Origin: Lysinibacillus fusiformis
GTDB taxonomy: Bacteria; Bacillota; Bacilli; Bacillales_A; Planococcaceae
DNA length: 64,000 nt
Assembly: GCF_016925635.1 (NCBI RefSeq)
Contig: NZ_CP070490.1
Coordinates: 3,416,001-3,480,000, forward strand
Direction: 5' to 3'
The notes beneath the pieces are model-generated. The model searched no databases, had not been told where the DNA came from, and was given only the letters and a program-made list of their open reading frames with translations. Numbering within the stretch: the stretch's first letter is position 1; each line of letters begins with the position of its first letter. The position numbers and the translations under genes were made by a program. Of the stretch, positions 26,077 to 35,236 are shown piece after piece.

Positions 26077-27339
26077 ATGGCAGACTTACGCATTAATTTA
26101 GCGGGCATCAAATCGCCGAATCCATTTTGGCTAGCATCTGCTCCACCAACGAATTCAGGCTATCAAGTACAGCGTGCATTTGAAGCAGGCTGGGGTGGCG
26201 CAGTATGGAAAACGTTAGGGGAACCGATTTTAAATGTGTCTTCCCGTTTTGCAGCTGTTAGCTATAATGGTCAGCGTGTGGCGGGCTTTAATAATATTGA
26301 ATTAATTACGGACCGACCACTAGAAGTCAATTTACAAGAAATTTATGAGACGAAAAAGAAATTTCCTAATCACGCAATTATTGCCTCATTAATGGTGGAA
26401 CCAAAACAAGAAAAATGGCATGAAATTGTGAAACGTGTAGAAGATGTGGGGGTTGATGGTCTTGAGCTTAACTTTGGTTGTCCACATGGGATGGCAGAAC
26501 GAGGCATGGGTTCTGCCTCTGGTCAAGTCCCTGAATTGGTGGAAAAGCAAACGTACTGGGTAAAGGAAGCGGCGCGTACACCTGTCATTGTTAAACTGAC
26601 GCCAAATATTACGGATATTACCGTGACGGCAGAAGCAGCAACACGAGGTGGAGCAGATGCGGTAAGTATGATCAATACGATTAACAGTTTAGCGGGTGTT
26701 GATTTAGATTCTTGGAATACAGTACCACATGTGGCAGGCAAAGGAGCTCATGGAGGCTATTGTGGTCCAGCAGTTAAACCAATTGCACTGAATATGGTCG
26801 CAGAGTGTGCCCGTAATCCATTAGTCAATGTACCGATTTCGGGCATTGGAGGCATCTCCAATTGGCAAGATGCTGCGGAATTTATTTTAATGGGTGCAAC
26901 AGGTGTACAGGTATGTACAGCAGCGATGCATCATGGCTTTAGTATTGTGGAGGATATGATTGATGGGCTGAATAACTACTTAGATGATAAAGGCCTAGCT
27001 TCAGTCATGGATTTAGTCGGTCGCTCTGTGCAAAGATATTCAAACTGGGGCGATTTAGATTTAAATTATAAAATTGTCGCAGAAATTAATAATGACGTTT
27101 GTATTAATTGCAATAAATGCCATATCGCTTGTGAGGATACATCCCATCAATGTATTGATCTTTATACGGAGGATGGTCGCCCAATGTTAAAGGTTCGTGA
27201 GGAAGACTGTGTAGGCTGTAATTTATGCTCGATTGTTTGCCCTGTCGATGGGGCCATTTCAATGGTAGAACGTACATCCACAATTCCGCCAATGACATGG
27301 AATGAACGCCAATCACTTCTTAGCAGTCTAGCAAAATAA
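26077..27339 (+). CDS. preA: NAD-dependent dihydropyrimidine dehydrogenase subunit PreA
   Basis: PreA is the FMN-containing catalytic subunit, homologous to dihydroorotate dehydrogenase, that reduces uracil or thymine to the dihydro form. Residues 1-310 form the TIM barrel (SPNPFWLASAPPTNSGYQ, GLELNFGCPHGM, PISGIGGI). Two C-terminal 4Fe-4S motifs are CINCNKCHIAC and CVGCNLCSIVCP. ATG 26077 has AGAGGGGG seven bases upstream and gives 420 residues, the family length. The open frame extends upstream to 25996, but that part is repeat sequence. It works as a complex with PreT. Confidence 0.94.
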   Translation: MADLRINLAGIKSPNPFWLASAPPTNSGYQVQRAFEAGWGGAVWKTLGEPILNVSSRFAAVSYNGQRVAGFNNIELITDRPLEVNLQEIYETKKKFPNHAIIASLMVEPKQEKWHEIVKRVEDVGVDGLELNFGCPHGMAERGMGSASGQVPELVEKQTYWVKEAARTPVIVKLTPNITDITVTAEAATRGGADAVSMINTINSLAGVDLDSWNTVPHVAGKGAHGGYCGPAVKPIALNMVAECARNPLVNVPISGIGGISNWQDAAEFILMGATGVQVCTAAMHHGFSIVEDMIDGLNNYLDDKGLASVMDLVGRSVQRYSNWGDLDLNYKIVAEINNDVCINCNKCHIACEDTSHQCIDLYTEDGRPMLKVREEDCVGCNLCSIVCPVDGAISMVERTSTIPPMTWNERQSLLSSLAK

Positions 27340-27384
27340 AGTACCGTTGTTCAATTTTGAATAAAGATTAAAATCGAAATTCCA

Positions 27385-27414
27385 CCTTCCTTCAGCATTT
27401 TTGGTGAAGGAAGG
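27385..27414 (+). other. intercistronic stem-loop before the NCS1 permease gene
   Basis: CCTTCCTTCA (27385-27394) pairs perfectly with TGAAGGAAGG (27405-27414). There is no following T-run, so it more likely stabilises or processes the mRNA than terminates it. Confidence 0.6.
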
Positions 27415-27463
27415 CACTTCAAGTAGGTTGTCACGGAAATTAGAAAAAAAGGAGAGAAACATT

Positions 27464-28978
27464 ATGGAACGTGAAGGGAATTATTTAAAATCCCCAGATT
27501 TACTTCCAGTGACACATCAACAAAGAAATATTGGAACATTTGGTTTTGCAGTGATTTGGATAGGAATGGCGATTGTATTAGCGGCTTTTGCCATAGGTGG
27601 TTCAGCCATCATGAACTTATCCTTACCAATGGTCATAGTGGCAACATTGGTAGGTTCTTGTTTAATCGGTGTTTTTATGACGTTAATTGGTGATATCGGG
27701 ATAGAGCATGGGCTATCTTTCCCTGTTTACATGCGAGCACCATTTGGCACATTCGGTACGCATATACCTTCTCTTGTAAGAGGCGTTACAGCTGCCTGTT
27801 GGTTTGGTCTGAATACGTATTTTGGTGCATTAGCGATAAACGGTATTTTAAATTTATTGTTTGGCTTTGATAATTGGTTTATTTGTTTCCTTGTGTTTGC
27901 AGCACTTCAACTCTTTAATACTTCACTGGGCATTAAATCCATTGAGCGCTTTGCTGATTTAGCAGCCCCTGTCATTATTTTAATTTCTTGTTGGATGTAT
28001 TACACATTGGCAGATAATGCAACATCTCAGGGAAAAAATATTTGGACGTGGGTGGAAACCCCAACAACAGGCTTCGCTGCTTTTACCGCTTTTATGGTAG
28101 TAGTGATGGCAAATATGGGCTTTTGGGCAACATTAGCAGCTGATATGCCATCCTTGTCCCGTTTCTTTAAAGCACCCAAAAATGAGCGTAATTGGTTCAA
28201 GCGTAATAAAACACAGCTTGTAGGCTCTTTAATTGTCATGCCCATTACAAACACGTTCATTGTTACAATTGGAGCAGTGTGTTATATGGCTGTGGCATCG
28301 GCTGATCCAATCAATGCCTTACAGCAAAGTGCAAGTGGCTTTATTCTAGGAATTTTATTGTTGATGATTGTGTTAGCACAATGGTCGACAAATACCTCTG
28401 CTAATGTCGTGCCAGCAGCTACTATTTTCTCTAATATTGGAGGACCAAAAGTTCCATTCTGGGTAGGGGTTGTCATTGCAGGTATTATTGGTATTCTTGC
28501 TCAGCCTTGGAGCCTATTTGATGTGATGGTCAATGTCCTATTAATCATTGGTGGTATTTTAACGGCGATTGTAGGAATTTTATTTGCTGATTATTACCTC
28601 ATTCGTAAACGGCGAGTACATGTAAAAGAGCTTTATGAATTAGACGGGCAATTTAAATATTATAAGGGCTTTAATATGGCAGGGTTAATCGCCTGGGTAA
28701 TCGGCGGAGTAGTTGCGAATATATTTTCAACTTATTCCTCTTTAGTAGGGTTCGCTGTAGGAGCGATTGTATATTATATATTAGCGAAGTATTGGTGGTT
28801 TAAAAAGTATCCACAAGCTGAGCTAGATGATCCAAGTGATGCCAAATATTTAGGCATTACGGTTGGACATAATTTAGATGAACTATTTGGGCAACCAGCA
28901 GCTCCAACGGCGGCTCCAGATGAAGATGAACTGGTGGAGCAACAAGATCCTCTGTTCGAAATGAAGGGTGCCGAGTAA
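27464..28978 (+). CDS. NCS1-family nucleobase/pyrimidine permease
   Basis: This 504-residue membrane protein with about twelve hydrophobic helices belongs to the nucleobase:cation symporter-1 family (PucI/Mhp1/CodB-like). ATG 27464 has AAAGGAGAG seven bases upstream; a GTG farther up overlaps the stem-loop at 27385-27414 and is rejected. Family features are GDIGIEHGLSFPVYMRAPFG, WFGLNTYFG and DMPSLSRF. As part of the preT-preA operon it probably imports uracil, thymine, dihydropyrimidines or a hydantoin. A charged C-terminal tail of about 50 residues lies in the cytoplasm. Confidence 0.9.
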   Translation: MEREGNYLKSPDLLPVTHQQRNIGTFGFAVIWIGMAIVLAAFAIGGSAIMNLSLPMVIVATLVGSCLIGVFMTLIGDIGIEHGLSFPVYMRAPFGTFGTHIPSLVRGVTAACWFGLNTYFGALAINGILNLLFGFDNWFICFLVFAALQLFNTSLGIKSIERFADLAAPVIILISCWMYYTLADNATSQGKNIWTWVETPTTGFAAFTAFMVVVMANMGFWATLAADMPSLSRFFKAPKNERNWFKRNKTQLVGSLIVMPITNTFIVTIGAVCYMAVASADPINALQQSASGFILGILLLMIVLAQWSTNTSANVVPAATIFSNIGGPKVPFWVGVVIAGIIGILAQPWSLFDVMVNVLLIIGGILTAIVGILFADYYLIRKRRVHVKELYELDGQFKYYKGFNMAGLIAWVIGGVVANIFSTYSSLVGFAVGAIVYYILAKYWWFKKYPQAELDDPSDAKYLGITVGHNLDELFGQPAAPTAAPDEDELVEQQDPLFEMKGAE

Positions 28979-29023
28979 GAGAGACAACATCAAGACATTT
29001 TCAAAAGAAGGTGAGGTGATGGC

Positions 29024-29233
29024 ATGTCTGAATTCCAACAAAGCACAGAGGAAATCCAAAAAGTAGATCATTATTTAGATAGTGGCTTTAAAATCAAATA
29101 TGTCTACGAAAATTTAAGTGGAATGTTTGTTGAATTTGCTCGTCAGGAAGAAGTGACATTGCTACAAATTCTAACAGCAGATGCACGTAAATACTTCTCT
29201 GCCAAATTACAAGAACAAACATTACTACAATAA
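29024..29233 (+). CDS. 69-residue protein of unknown function at the end of the pyrimidine operon
   Basis: I do not recognise this protein. It begins with ATG 29024 after GGTGAGGTGATGGC and ends just before a strong terminator, 45 bases behind the permease, so it is very probably translated as the last gene of the operon. It is soluble, with no signal peptide or cysteine, mildly acidic at the N-terminus, and likely alpha/beta: FKIKYVYENLSGMFVEFA reads as two strands, followed by a helix with LLQILTADARKYF. Its size and position suggest an accessory or regulatory partner of the pathway, which is inference. Confidence 0.75.
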   Translation: MSEFQQSTEEIQKVDHYLDSGFKIKYVYENLSGMFVEFARQEEVTLLQILTADARKYFSAKLQEQTLLQ

Positions 29234-29239
29234 AGACGT

Positions 29240-29281
29240 AAACTCTATTCCTTTCGTTAAAATGGGAATAGAGTTTTTTTA
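29240..29281 (+). terminator. Rho-independent terminator of the pyrimidine operon
   Basis: AAACTCTATTCC pairs with GGAATAGAGTTT and runs into seven T's, seven bases after the 69-residue gene. Confidence 0.93.
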
Positions 29282-29330
29282 TTTTCCTTGTATTAAAGGG
29301 AGGGATTGGATGAAAAAGATCATGTCTATA

Positions 29331-29508
29331 GCAGAAAAAGACTTTTTGGCAAGGCGAGGGGTTGATTTCCGTTCCGCCGGCGTCCTTTCCAATCAACCAT
29401 TCTACAAAAGTGTCTTTACCTTTGCTTTCATACTAACAGTAGTGAAAAAAGTGGAGAAGTAATGAATGACAACACCTCTCCATAAAATGAGTAGTGAACA
29501 CCTTTGCA
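29331..29508 (+). repeat. dispersed repeat, copy A (internally deleted)
   Basis: This ~180-bp block matches the reverse complement of 44952-45210. Shared segments are the GCAGAAAAAG start, a core reading GCGAGGGGTTGATTTCCG, then AATCAACCATTCT, and after a divergent part GTGGAGAAGT, TGACAACACCTCT and GAACACCTT. About 45 bases present in the other copy are missing after CCTTTCC. It gives the open frame at 29181-29462 and shows no sign of coding. It accounts for most of the gap between 29282 and 29557. Confidence 0.8.
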
Positions 29509-29557
29509 AAAAAAGTTAGTGGAATAGCTCGGTGCTCGCACACAGGACATCTTTTCT

Positions 29558-30949
29558 TTAGTGATTATTCATCACACTATGCTTTTGTCCATATACCGCA
29601 TAAATAATCACACCAATGATAAACCAAATGCCACAGGCAATCCATGTGTGGACAGATAGCTGTGAAATCAAAAATAGGCACATGAAGAATGACAAAATCG
29701 GCAATATCGGGAAAAATGGTACTTTAAAGCCACCAGCCGGAATATTTTTATTTTTACGCAAATAAACAACACCGATTGAAACGATGGTAAATGCCACTAA
29801 TGTCCCCATATTCACTAATTCGGCAAGCTTTGAAAGAGGCACAAAACCAGCACAGAAGGCTACTAATAGGGCAAATATCCATGTATTTTTTACGGGCGTT
29901 TTAAACTTAGGGCTCAGTTCAGCCATACTTTTTGGAAGTAGACCATCACGTCCTAATGCATAGAGTAAACGTGTTCCTCCATAAGACATAACTAATATAA
30001 CGGTCATCATTCCTACTACTGCACCAAGAGAGATAATCCCCGCAATCCAATCTTGATGGACAAGCTGCATCACATAGCTAACAGGATCACTAACATTTAA
30101 TTTTTGATAGGGAACGATACCTGTTAACACGAGTGATACAGCAACATAAAGTACCGTACAAATAAGTAATGAACCGATAATACCAATCGGCATATTACGT
30201 TGTGGATTTTTTACTTCCTCTGCAGCTGATGACACAGCATCAAATCCTAGATAAGCAAAAAATACGAGTGCCGCACCGCTAAAGACGCCGCTAATACCAA
30301 ATGGCAGGAAGGGCTCCCAATTGGTAGGCTTTACGTAAAATACGCCTACCCCAATAAATAATAGAATCACAGCAATCTTTATAAAAACCATCACAGAATT
30401 AAATCTTGTGGACTCCTTAATACCTAGCGTTAATAAAAAAGCTGTCACAATAATAATCAAAATGGCTGGTAAGTTGATATATGTTCCTGCTGCAGGGTTA
30501 AATGCCCCTGATATAGCTGGTGGTAGAACAATATGAAAGCCAGCAAGCAATGCGTTTAAATAAGATGACCAACCTGTAGCAACAGCGGCAACAGCGAGAC
30601 CATATTCCAAGAGCAATGCCCATCCTACTAGCCAGGCGATGAGCTCACCAAAAACAATATAACCATACGTATAGGCACTCCCTGTGACGGGCACGCTAGA
30701 GGCGAATTCAGAATAGCACATCCCCGCGAAAGCACATACGATTGCTGCGATAATAAAGGAAAAAACGATCCCTGGTCCTGCATGGGTTGCCGCAACAGTA
30801 CCTGGCAAGATGAAAATACCTATACCCACAATAGCGCCGATGCCTAATAGGATAAGATCGAAAGCTCCTAATGTTTTCTTTAGTTGAATAGTCCCTTTAT
30901 TTTGCAATAAATCCTCTATTTTCTTTCTTCTAAATACTGTTTTACGCAC
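29558..30949 (-). CDS. APC-family amino acid permease (YfnA/YhdG-like)
   Basis: This 463-residue protein has about twelve to thirteen hydrophobic helices and the APC substrate-site motif GIGAIVGIGIFILPG in helix 1. GPGIVFSFIIAAIVCAFAG, SAYTYGYIVFGE and FFAYLGFDAVSSAAEE place it in the cationic amino acid transporter (CAT) branch with Bacillus YfnA and YhdG. The start is GTG at 30949 with AATGAGGA upstream. It stands alone and is divergent from another permease gene across 260 AT-rich bases. The substrate could be a branched-chain or cationic amino acid or methylthioribose, and cannot be decided here. Confidence 0.9.
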   Translation of the reverse strand: MRKTVFRRKKIEDLLQNKGTIQLKKTLGAFDLILLGIGAIVGIGIFILPGTVAATHAGPGIVFSFIIAAIVCAFAGMCYSEFASSVPVTGSAYTYGYIVFGELIAWLVGWALLLEYGLAVAAVATGWSSYLNALLAGFHIVLPPAISGAFNPAAGTYINLPAILIIIVTAFLLTLGIKESTRFNSVMVFIKIAVILLFIGVGVFYVKPTNWEPFLPFGISGVFSGAALVFFAYLGFDAVSSAAEEVKNPQRNMPIGIIGSLLICTVLYVAVSLVLTGIVPYQKLNVSDPVSYVMQLVHQDWIAGIISLGAVVGMMTVILVMSYGGTRLLYALGRDGLLPKSMAELSPKFKTPVKNTWIFALLVAFCAGFVPLSKLAELVNMGTLVAFTIVSIGVVYLRKNKNIPAGGFKVPFFPILPILSFFMCLFLISQLSVHTWIACGIWFIIGVIIYAVYGQKHSVMNNH

Positions 30950-31209
30950 AAAAATTCCTCATTTTCTTAAAAATATATAAAGATATTATACTTTTTTGAT
31001 AATTAGGTCAATTACTTTTGTGAGATAAAGTTGAATTTATCGAATTTTAAGAATTTTTTGAAATAAAAGAGTGGTATTTGTTGAAACTATCAAATTATCA
31101 TTATTTTTTGTTTTTCCTAAAAATACATTTGTCTTTTTTAGAATAATTGTTTATGATTTTTAAAGGATGTTCAACGTAGAAATTACATCAGGAAAAGAGG
31201 CGTTATGGA

Positions 31210-32583
31210 GTGGCCAATAAGGAATTACAACGAGGATTAGAAGCACGTCATATTCAAATGATTGCACTTGGTGGTACGATTGGTGTAGGGCTATTTATGG
31301 GCTCGGCAAGTGCTATTCAATGGACGGGACCTTCTGTACTCCTTGCCTATGGGATAGCAGGTATTTTTATTTTTTTCATTATGAGGGCAATGGGTGAGAT
31401 GCTTTATACAGAGCCAAGTACAGGCTCTTTTGCCACGTTTGGCTATAAATATATTCACCCTTTAGCGGGTTATTTAACAGCGTGGAGTAACTGGTTCCAA
31501 TGGGTTATTGTTGGGATGTCTGAAATTATAGCAGTGGGAACGTATATGCAGTATTGGTATCCGGAATTACCAGCGTGGATACCTGGCCTTATTGCGATGG
31601 TGATTTTAGGTGTGGCGAACTTCATCTCTGTCAAATCATTTGGTGAATTTGAATTTTGGTTTGCGATGATTAAAATCGTGACGATTATTTTAATGATTAT
31701 TGCAGGAATTGGATTGATCTTCTTTGGCTTTGGCAACGATGGTATAGCAATTGGCTTATCTAATCTGTGGAGTCACGGTGGCTTCTTTACGGGTGGCTGG
31801 ACAGGCTTCTTCTTTGCCTTATCCTTAGTCGTTGCTGCTTATCAAGGGGTAGAGCTCATTGGAATTACAGCAGGGGAAGCAAAAAATCCTCAACAAACGA
31901 TTACCAATGCCATCCAAAGCATTATTTGGCGTATTTTAATTTTCTATATCGGTGCAATCTTTGTCATTGTTACGGTGTATCCATGGGATGAGCTAGGGAC
32001 AATTGGTAGTCCTTTCGTGGCGACATTTGCGAAGGTAGGTATTACAGCGGCTGCAGGTATTATTAATTTTGTTGTCATCACAGCAGCAATGTCAGGCTGT
32101 AACAGTGGGATTTATAGTGCTGGACGTATGTTATATACACTTGCTATGAATGGACAAGCACCAAAATTTTTCGCCAAGCTTTCTAGTAATGGCGTACCGT
32201 TATTTGGAACAGCGGGCGTGTTAGTTGGGTTAGTCATTGGTGTTATCCTAAGCTATATTGCCCCTAAAAATTTATTTGTTTATGTGTATAGTGCAAGTGT
32301 CTTACCAGGGATGATTCCATGGTTTATCATTTTAATTAGTCAAATTCGTTTTAGAAAAGAAAAGGGAGCGCAAATGGCGAAGCATCCTTTCAAAATGCCT
32401 TTTGCACCCATTACAAACTATGTAACGATTATCTTTTTAATCATGGTGCTAGTTGGCATGTGGTTCAATGATGATACACGCATATCATTAATTGTTGGCA
32501 TTATTTTCTTAGCTCTCGTAACAATGAGCTACTACGTATTTGGTATTGGTAAAAACCGATACAGCAAAGATTCTATAGAATAG
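31210..32583 (+). CDS. amino acid permease, AAT family
   Basis: This 457-residue amino acid transporter has about twelve helices. [20 protein letters not shown] followed by VGLFMGSAS is the signature of the AAT subfamily (ProY, AnsP, HutM, RocE type). [13 protein letters not shown] is also conserved. The start is GTG 31210 with AAGAGG eight bases upstream and gives the family N-terminus MANKELQRG. It is monocistronic with a terminator. Substrate is undetermined. Confidence 0.9.
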   Translation: MANKELQRGLEARHIQMIALGGTIGVGLFMGSASAIQWTGPSVLLAYGIAGIFIFFIMRAMGEMLYTEPSTGSFATFGYKYIHPLAGYLTAWSNWFQWVIVGMSEIIAVGTYMQYWYPELPAWIPGLIAMVILGVANFISVKSFGEFEFWFAMIKIVTIILMIIAGIGLIFFGFGNDGIAIGLSNLWSHGGFFTGGWTGFFFALSLVVAAYQGVELIGITAGEAKNPQQTITNAIQSIIWRILIFYIGAIFVIVTVYPWDELGTIGSPFVATFAKVGITAAAGIINFVVITAAMSGCNSGIYSAGRMLYTLAMNGQAPKFFAKLSSNGVPLFGTAGVLVGLVIGVILSYIAPKNLFVYVYSASVLPGMIPWFIILISQIRFRKEKGAQMAKHPFKMPFAPITNYVTIIFLIMVLVGMWFNDDTRISLIVGIIFLALVTMSYYVFGIGKNRYSKDSIE

Positions 32584-32586
32584 CAT

Positions 32587-32623
32587 AAAAGGATGTATCT
32601 CTAACTGGGATGCATCCTTTTTG
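32587..32623 (+). terminator. Rho-independent terminator after AAT permease
   Basis: AAAAGGATG pairs with CATCCTTTTT around a loop of 17 bases, directly after the stop. Confidence 0.85.
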
Positions 32624-32736
32624 TATGGCTATTTTTGCTAGCACAATTTTTACATAAATAAACGAAAGAAAAGCCAAACTACTAAAAATGAATGATATGG
32701 ACTGGTATTCATCGGAATGAAAGGGGTGGAGCGAAA

Positions 32737-34131
32737 ATGAACGAGATACCCGAACAAATTGTCGCTAAATTAAAGCAGGAAATTAACGAAGTCGATGATG
32801 TGAAACTGAAAATGATCGCTACAGAAGAAGGGGATGTGACGGTCATTTATTTCTCCTCACTCATCGAAAAAATGACCTTACAAACCATGGTGACGATTCC
32901 ACTGGCCAATAATTTGAAACAAATTCATCAAATGGCTCAATATGTGGACCCAAAGGATGTACAGGGTGTCGTTAAAAAATTGAATGCTGGGCAAACCCTT
33001 CTTTTCTTTCACGAAACCAATGCACTTTTAAGCGTCGATACATATAGTGCACCTACAAGGGCTATTACGGATACGGAAACAGAGTCAACTGTAATTGGTC
33101 CACAGGATGCATTTACTGAATCACTCGAAACGAATATTTCGTTAGTGAGAAGACGTATTCAAAGCTCCATGCTAAAAAATGAAAACCGAATTGTTGGGTC
33201 CGAAGCTAATATTAAAATATCGATTATGTATATGGATAATATAGTGAGTCATGAAAATTTAGATGATCTAAGAAACCGTATCGACCAGGTAGAATATCCG
33301 TTATTTACAGATATATCCGTGTTGAAGCAATTAATTGAGGATAATCCATTATCGCCGTTTCCTCAATATTATATGACAGTCCGTCCAGATAGTATTTGCC
33401 GTTATCTTCTAGATGGTAGAATTGTCGTTTTTATGGATAATAGTCAATTAGCGATTGTCTGTCCCACTTCTTTTTTTGAAATGTTCGTGTCGATTGAAGA
33501 TTATTACAACCGTTGGACAACGGCATCTTTATTAAGGATGCTGCGCTTTTTTGGTTTTTTCTTAACGATCATAATTACACCTATGTATATATCAGCCTTA
33601 ACCTTCCATCCAGAAATTTTGCCATATGAATTATTATTAAATCTTCAGGAATCCAGAAGTAAGGTGCCATTTCCACCGCTGATTGAAGTGTTATTTATCG
33701 AGCTTATTATTGAAGTCTTGCGAGAAGCGGGCTCCCGAATGCCTGCCAAAGTCGGACAAACAATTGGTATCGTAGGAGGTATTGTGATTGGGACGGCCGC
33801 TGTAGAAGCTGGTTTACTCAGTAATATACTCATTGTATTAGTCGCAACCTCTGCTCTACTGTCCTTCTTACCGCCGATTTTTTTAATGAGTAATACTAGC
33901 CGATTTATCCGTTATATTTTTATTTTATCGGCAGGATTATTTGGATTGTTTGGACAGATGCTCGCCTTTGCATGGTTAATTCACCATTTATTAAGTCTAA
34001 AATCTTTAGGCACACATTATATGACACCTGCTATTCCAAGAAAGCCAACCGATTTATTGGATAGTGTCATCAGATTTCCAACAAAATATTTAAGGAACAA
34101 ATCAGGGATTTCCAAGGCACAGAAAAAATAG
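32737..34131 (+). CDS. spore germination protein, GerA family (A subunit)
   Basis: This is the A subunit of a nutrient germinant receptor in the spore inner membrane. The 464 residues comprise a cytosolic N-terminal half (IGPQDAFTESLETNISLVRRRI is the GerA hallmark) and about five hydrophobic helices from residue ~265. ATG 32737 has GGGGTGGAG upstream. It leads a gerA-gerB-gerC operon, with the B gene starting eight to 23 bases downstream. The germinant is unknown. GerA, GerB and GerK sets look alike at this level, so I give no specific symbol. Confidence 0.92.
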   Translation: MNEIPEQIVAKLKQEINEVDDVKLKMIATEEGDVTVIYFSSLIEKMTLQTMVTIPLANNLKQIHQMAQYVDPKDVQGVVKKLNAGQTLLFFHETNALLSVDTYSAPTRAITDTETESTVIGPQDAFTESLETNISLVRRRIQSSMLKNENRIVGSEANIKISIMYMDNIVSHENLDDLRNRIDQVEYPLFTDISVLKQLIEDNPLSPFPQYYMTVRPDSICRYLLDGRIVVFMDNSQLAIVCPTSFFEMFVSIEDYYNRWTTASLLRMLRFFGFFLTIIITPMYISALTFHPEILPYELLLNLQESRSKVPFPPLIEVLFIELIIEVLREAGSRMPAKVGQTIGIVGGIVIGTAAVEAGLLSNILIVLVATSALLSFLPPIFLMSNTSRFIRYIFILSAGLFGLFGQMLAFAWLIHHLLSLKSLGTHYMTPAIPRKPTDLLDSVIRFPTKYLRNKSGISKAQKK

Positions 34132-34153
34132 AACCAGAATGAGGTGGTCAACT

Positions 34154-35236
34154 TTGAATACAACAAATGGAAAGGTGTTAAATCGCTATCATGTCATTTT
34201 CTTAGCACAAAGTATTATGATTGGTACCGGTATCCTTTCACTACCTCAAAAACTAAGTTCTATGGGCTATACACAAACATTTATGCCGCTTCTCTTTGGC
34301 GTGATTGCCAGCCTGACGCTATTTGCCATGGTATGGCTTTGCTCTAAATTTCCCAATGATGATTTATTTCGGATGAATGAAATACTATTGGGAAAATGGC
34401 TCGGAAAGTTTATAAATATACTCATCATTATTCAATTTATTGTCTTTAGTGCAGGAATTATTAGTAATTATATGCACTTAATTCAAAGCACAGCTTTACA
34501 GGAACAAACAATTACCTTGCCTGTACTTTGCTTTTTACTGTTGCTTATTTACATCGTAAGTGGGGGCATAAAATCAATTGCACGATTTTGTATGATGACC
34601 TTTTTTATCACGATTGGCGTCATCTATTTTACGCGCTGGGCGATTGAAAAAGGTGATCCTAGTCATTTTTTGCCTCTATTTAATTTCACACCGAATGAAT
34701 TTTATGAAGCGTTAAAGCAAGGTTATTTTTCTATACTTGGTTACGAATTGATCTTATTTTATTTTCCTTATATCATCGATCAAAAAAAGGCCTTCCGTCA
34801 TTCCTTAATAGGCATTTGGATTAGTATTTTTTTATGCTTTATAACAACAGCTATTAGCGTCATGTATTATTCAGAGTGGCAATTGAAAAATGTAGAGTTT
34901 TCAGTATTAAACTTGTTTAAAGCTGGAGAATTTACCTTTATTGAGCGAATCGATATCATTGGCATTACACTTTGGGTTCTTCTTATACTATCCTCGGTCA
35001 CAGCCTATGTTTGGTGTGCAAAAAGGGGTGTGGATACCTTACTTAAAAAGAAAAAACAAAATTATCAGCTATATATCATCGCCTTCATCATTTTTATCAT
35101 TATAAAAATGCCTTTTTCGCGTGAATTTCAAGAAAAATTATTTATGGCAAGTAACTATATGGGCTATTTGCTGGTGATTTGGCCCGTGTTTTTAATTCTG
35201 ATATATATAATTCGGAAAAAGCAGGTGCAAGTATGA
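34154..35236 (+). CDS. spore germination permease, GerB family (B subunit)
   Basis: The B subunit has ten hydrophobic helices and resembles APC-type transporters; in the family it forms the germinant-binding part. FLAQSIMIGTGILSLPQKL is typical of helix 1. I favour TTG 34154 (360 residues) because GAGGTGG lies six bases upstream; an in-frame ATG at 34139 has no ribosome site. The stop overlaps the gerC ATG by four bases, which shows coupling. Confidence 0.9.
   Translation: MNTTNGKVLNRYHVIFLAQSIMIGTGILSLPQKLSSMGYTQTFMPLLFGVIASLTLFAMVWLCSKFPNDDLFRMNEILLGKWLGKFINILIIIQFIVFSAGIISNYMHLIQSTALQEQTITLPVLCFLLLLIYIVSGGIKSIARFCMMTFFITIGVIYFTRWAIEKGDPSHFLPLFNFTPNEFYEALKQGYFSILGYELILFYFPYIIDQKKAFRHSLIGIWISIFLCFITTAISVMYYSEWQLKNVEFSVLNLFKAGEFTFIERIDIIGITLWVLLILSSVTAYVWCAKRGVDTLLKKKKQNYQLYIIAFIIFIIIKMPFSREFQEKLFMASNYMGYLLVIWPVFLILIYIIRKKQVQV

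Noticed and set aside
29181-29462. Possible 93-codon gene containing LARRGVDFRSA
   Set aside because: It runs through the operon terminator and the dispersed repeat; the other copy at 45 kb encodes a different, disrupted frame.
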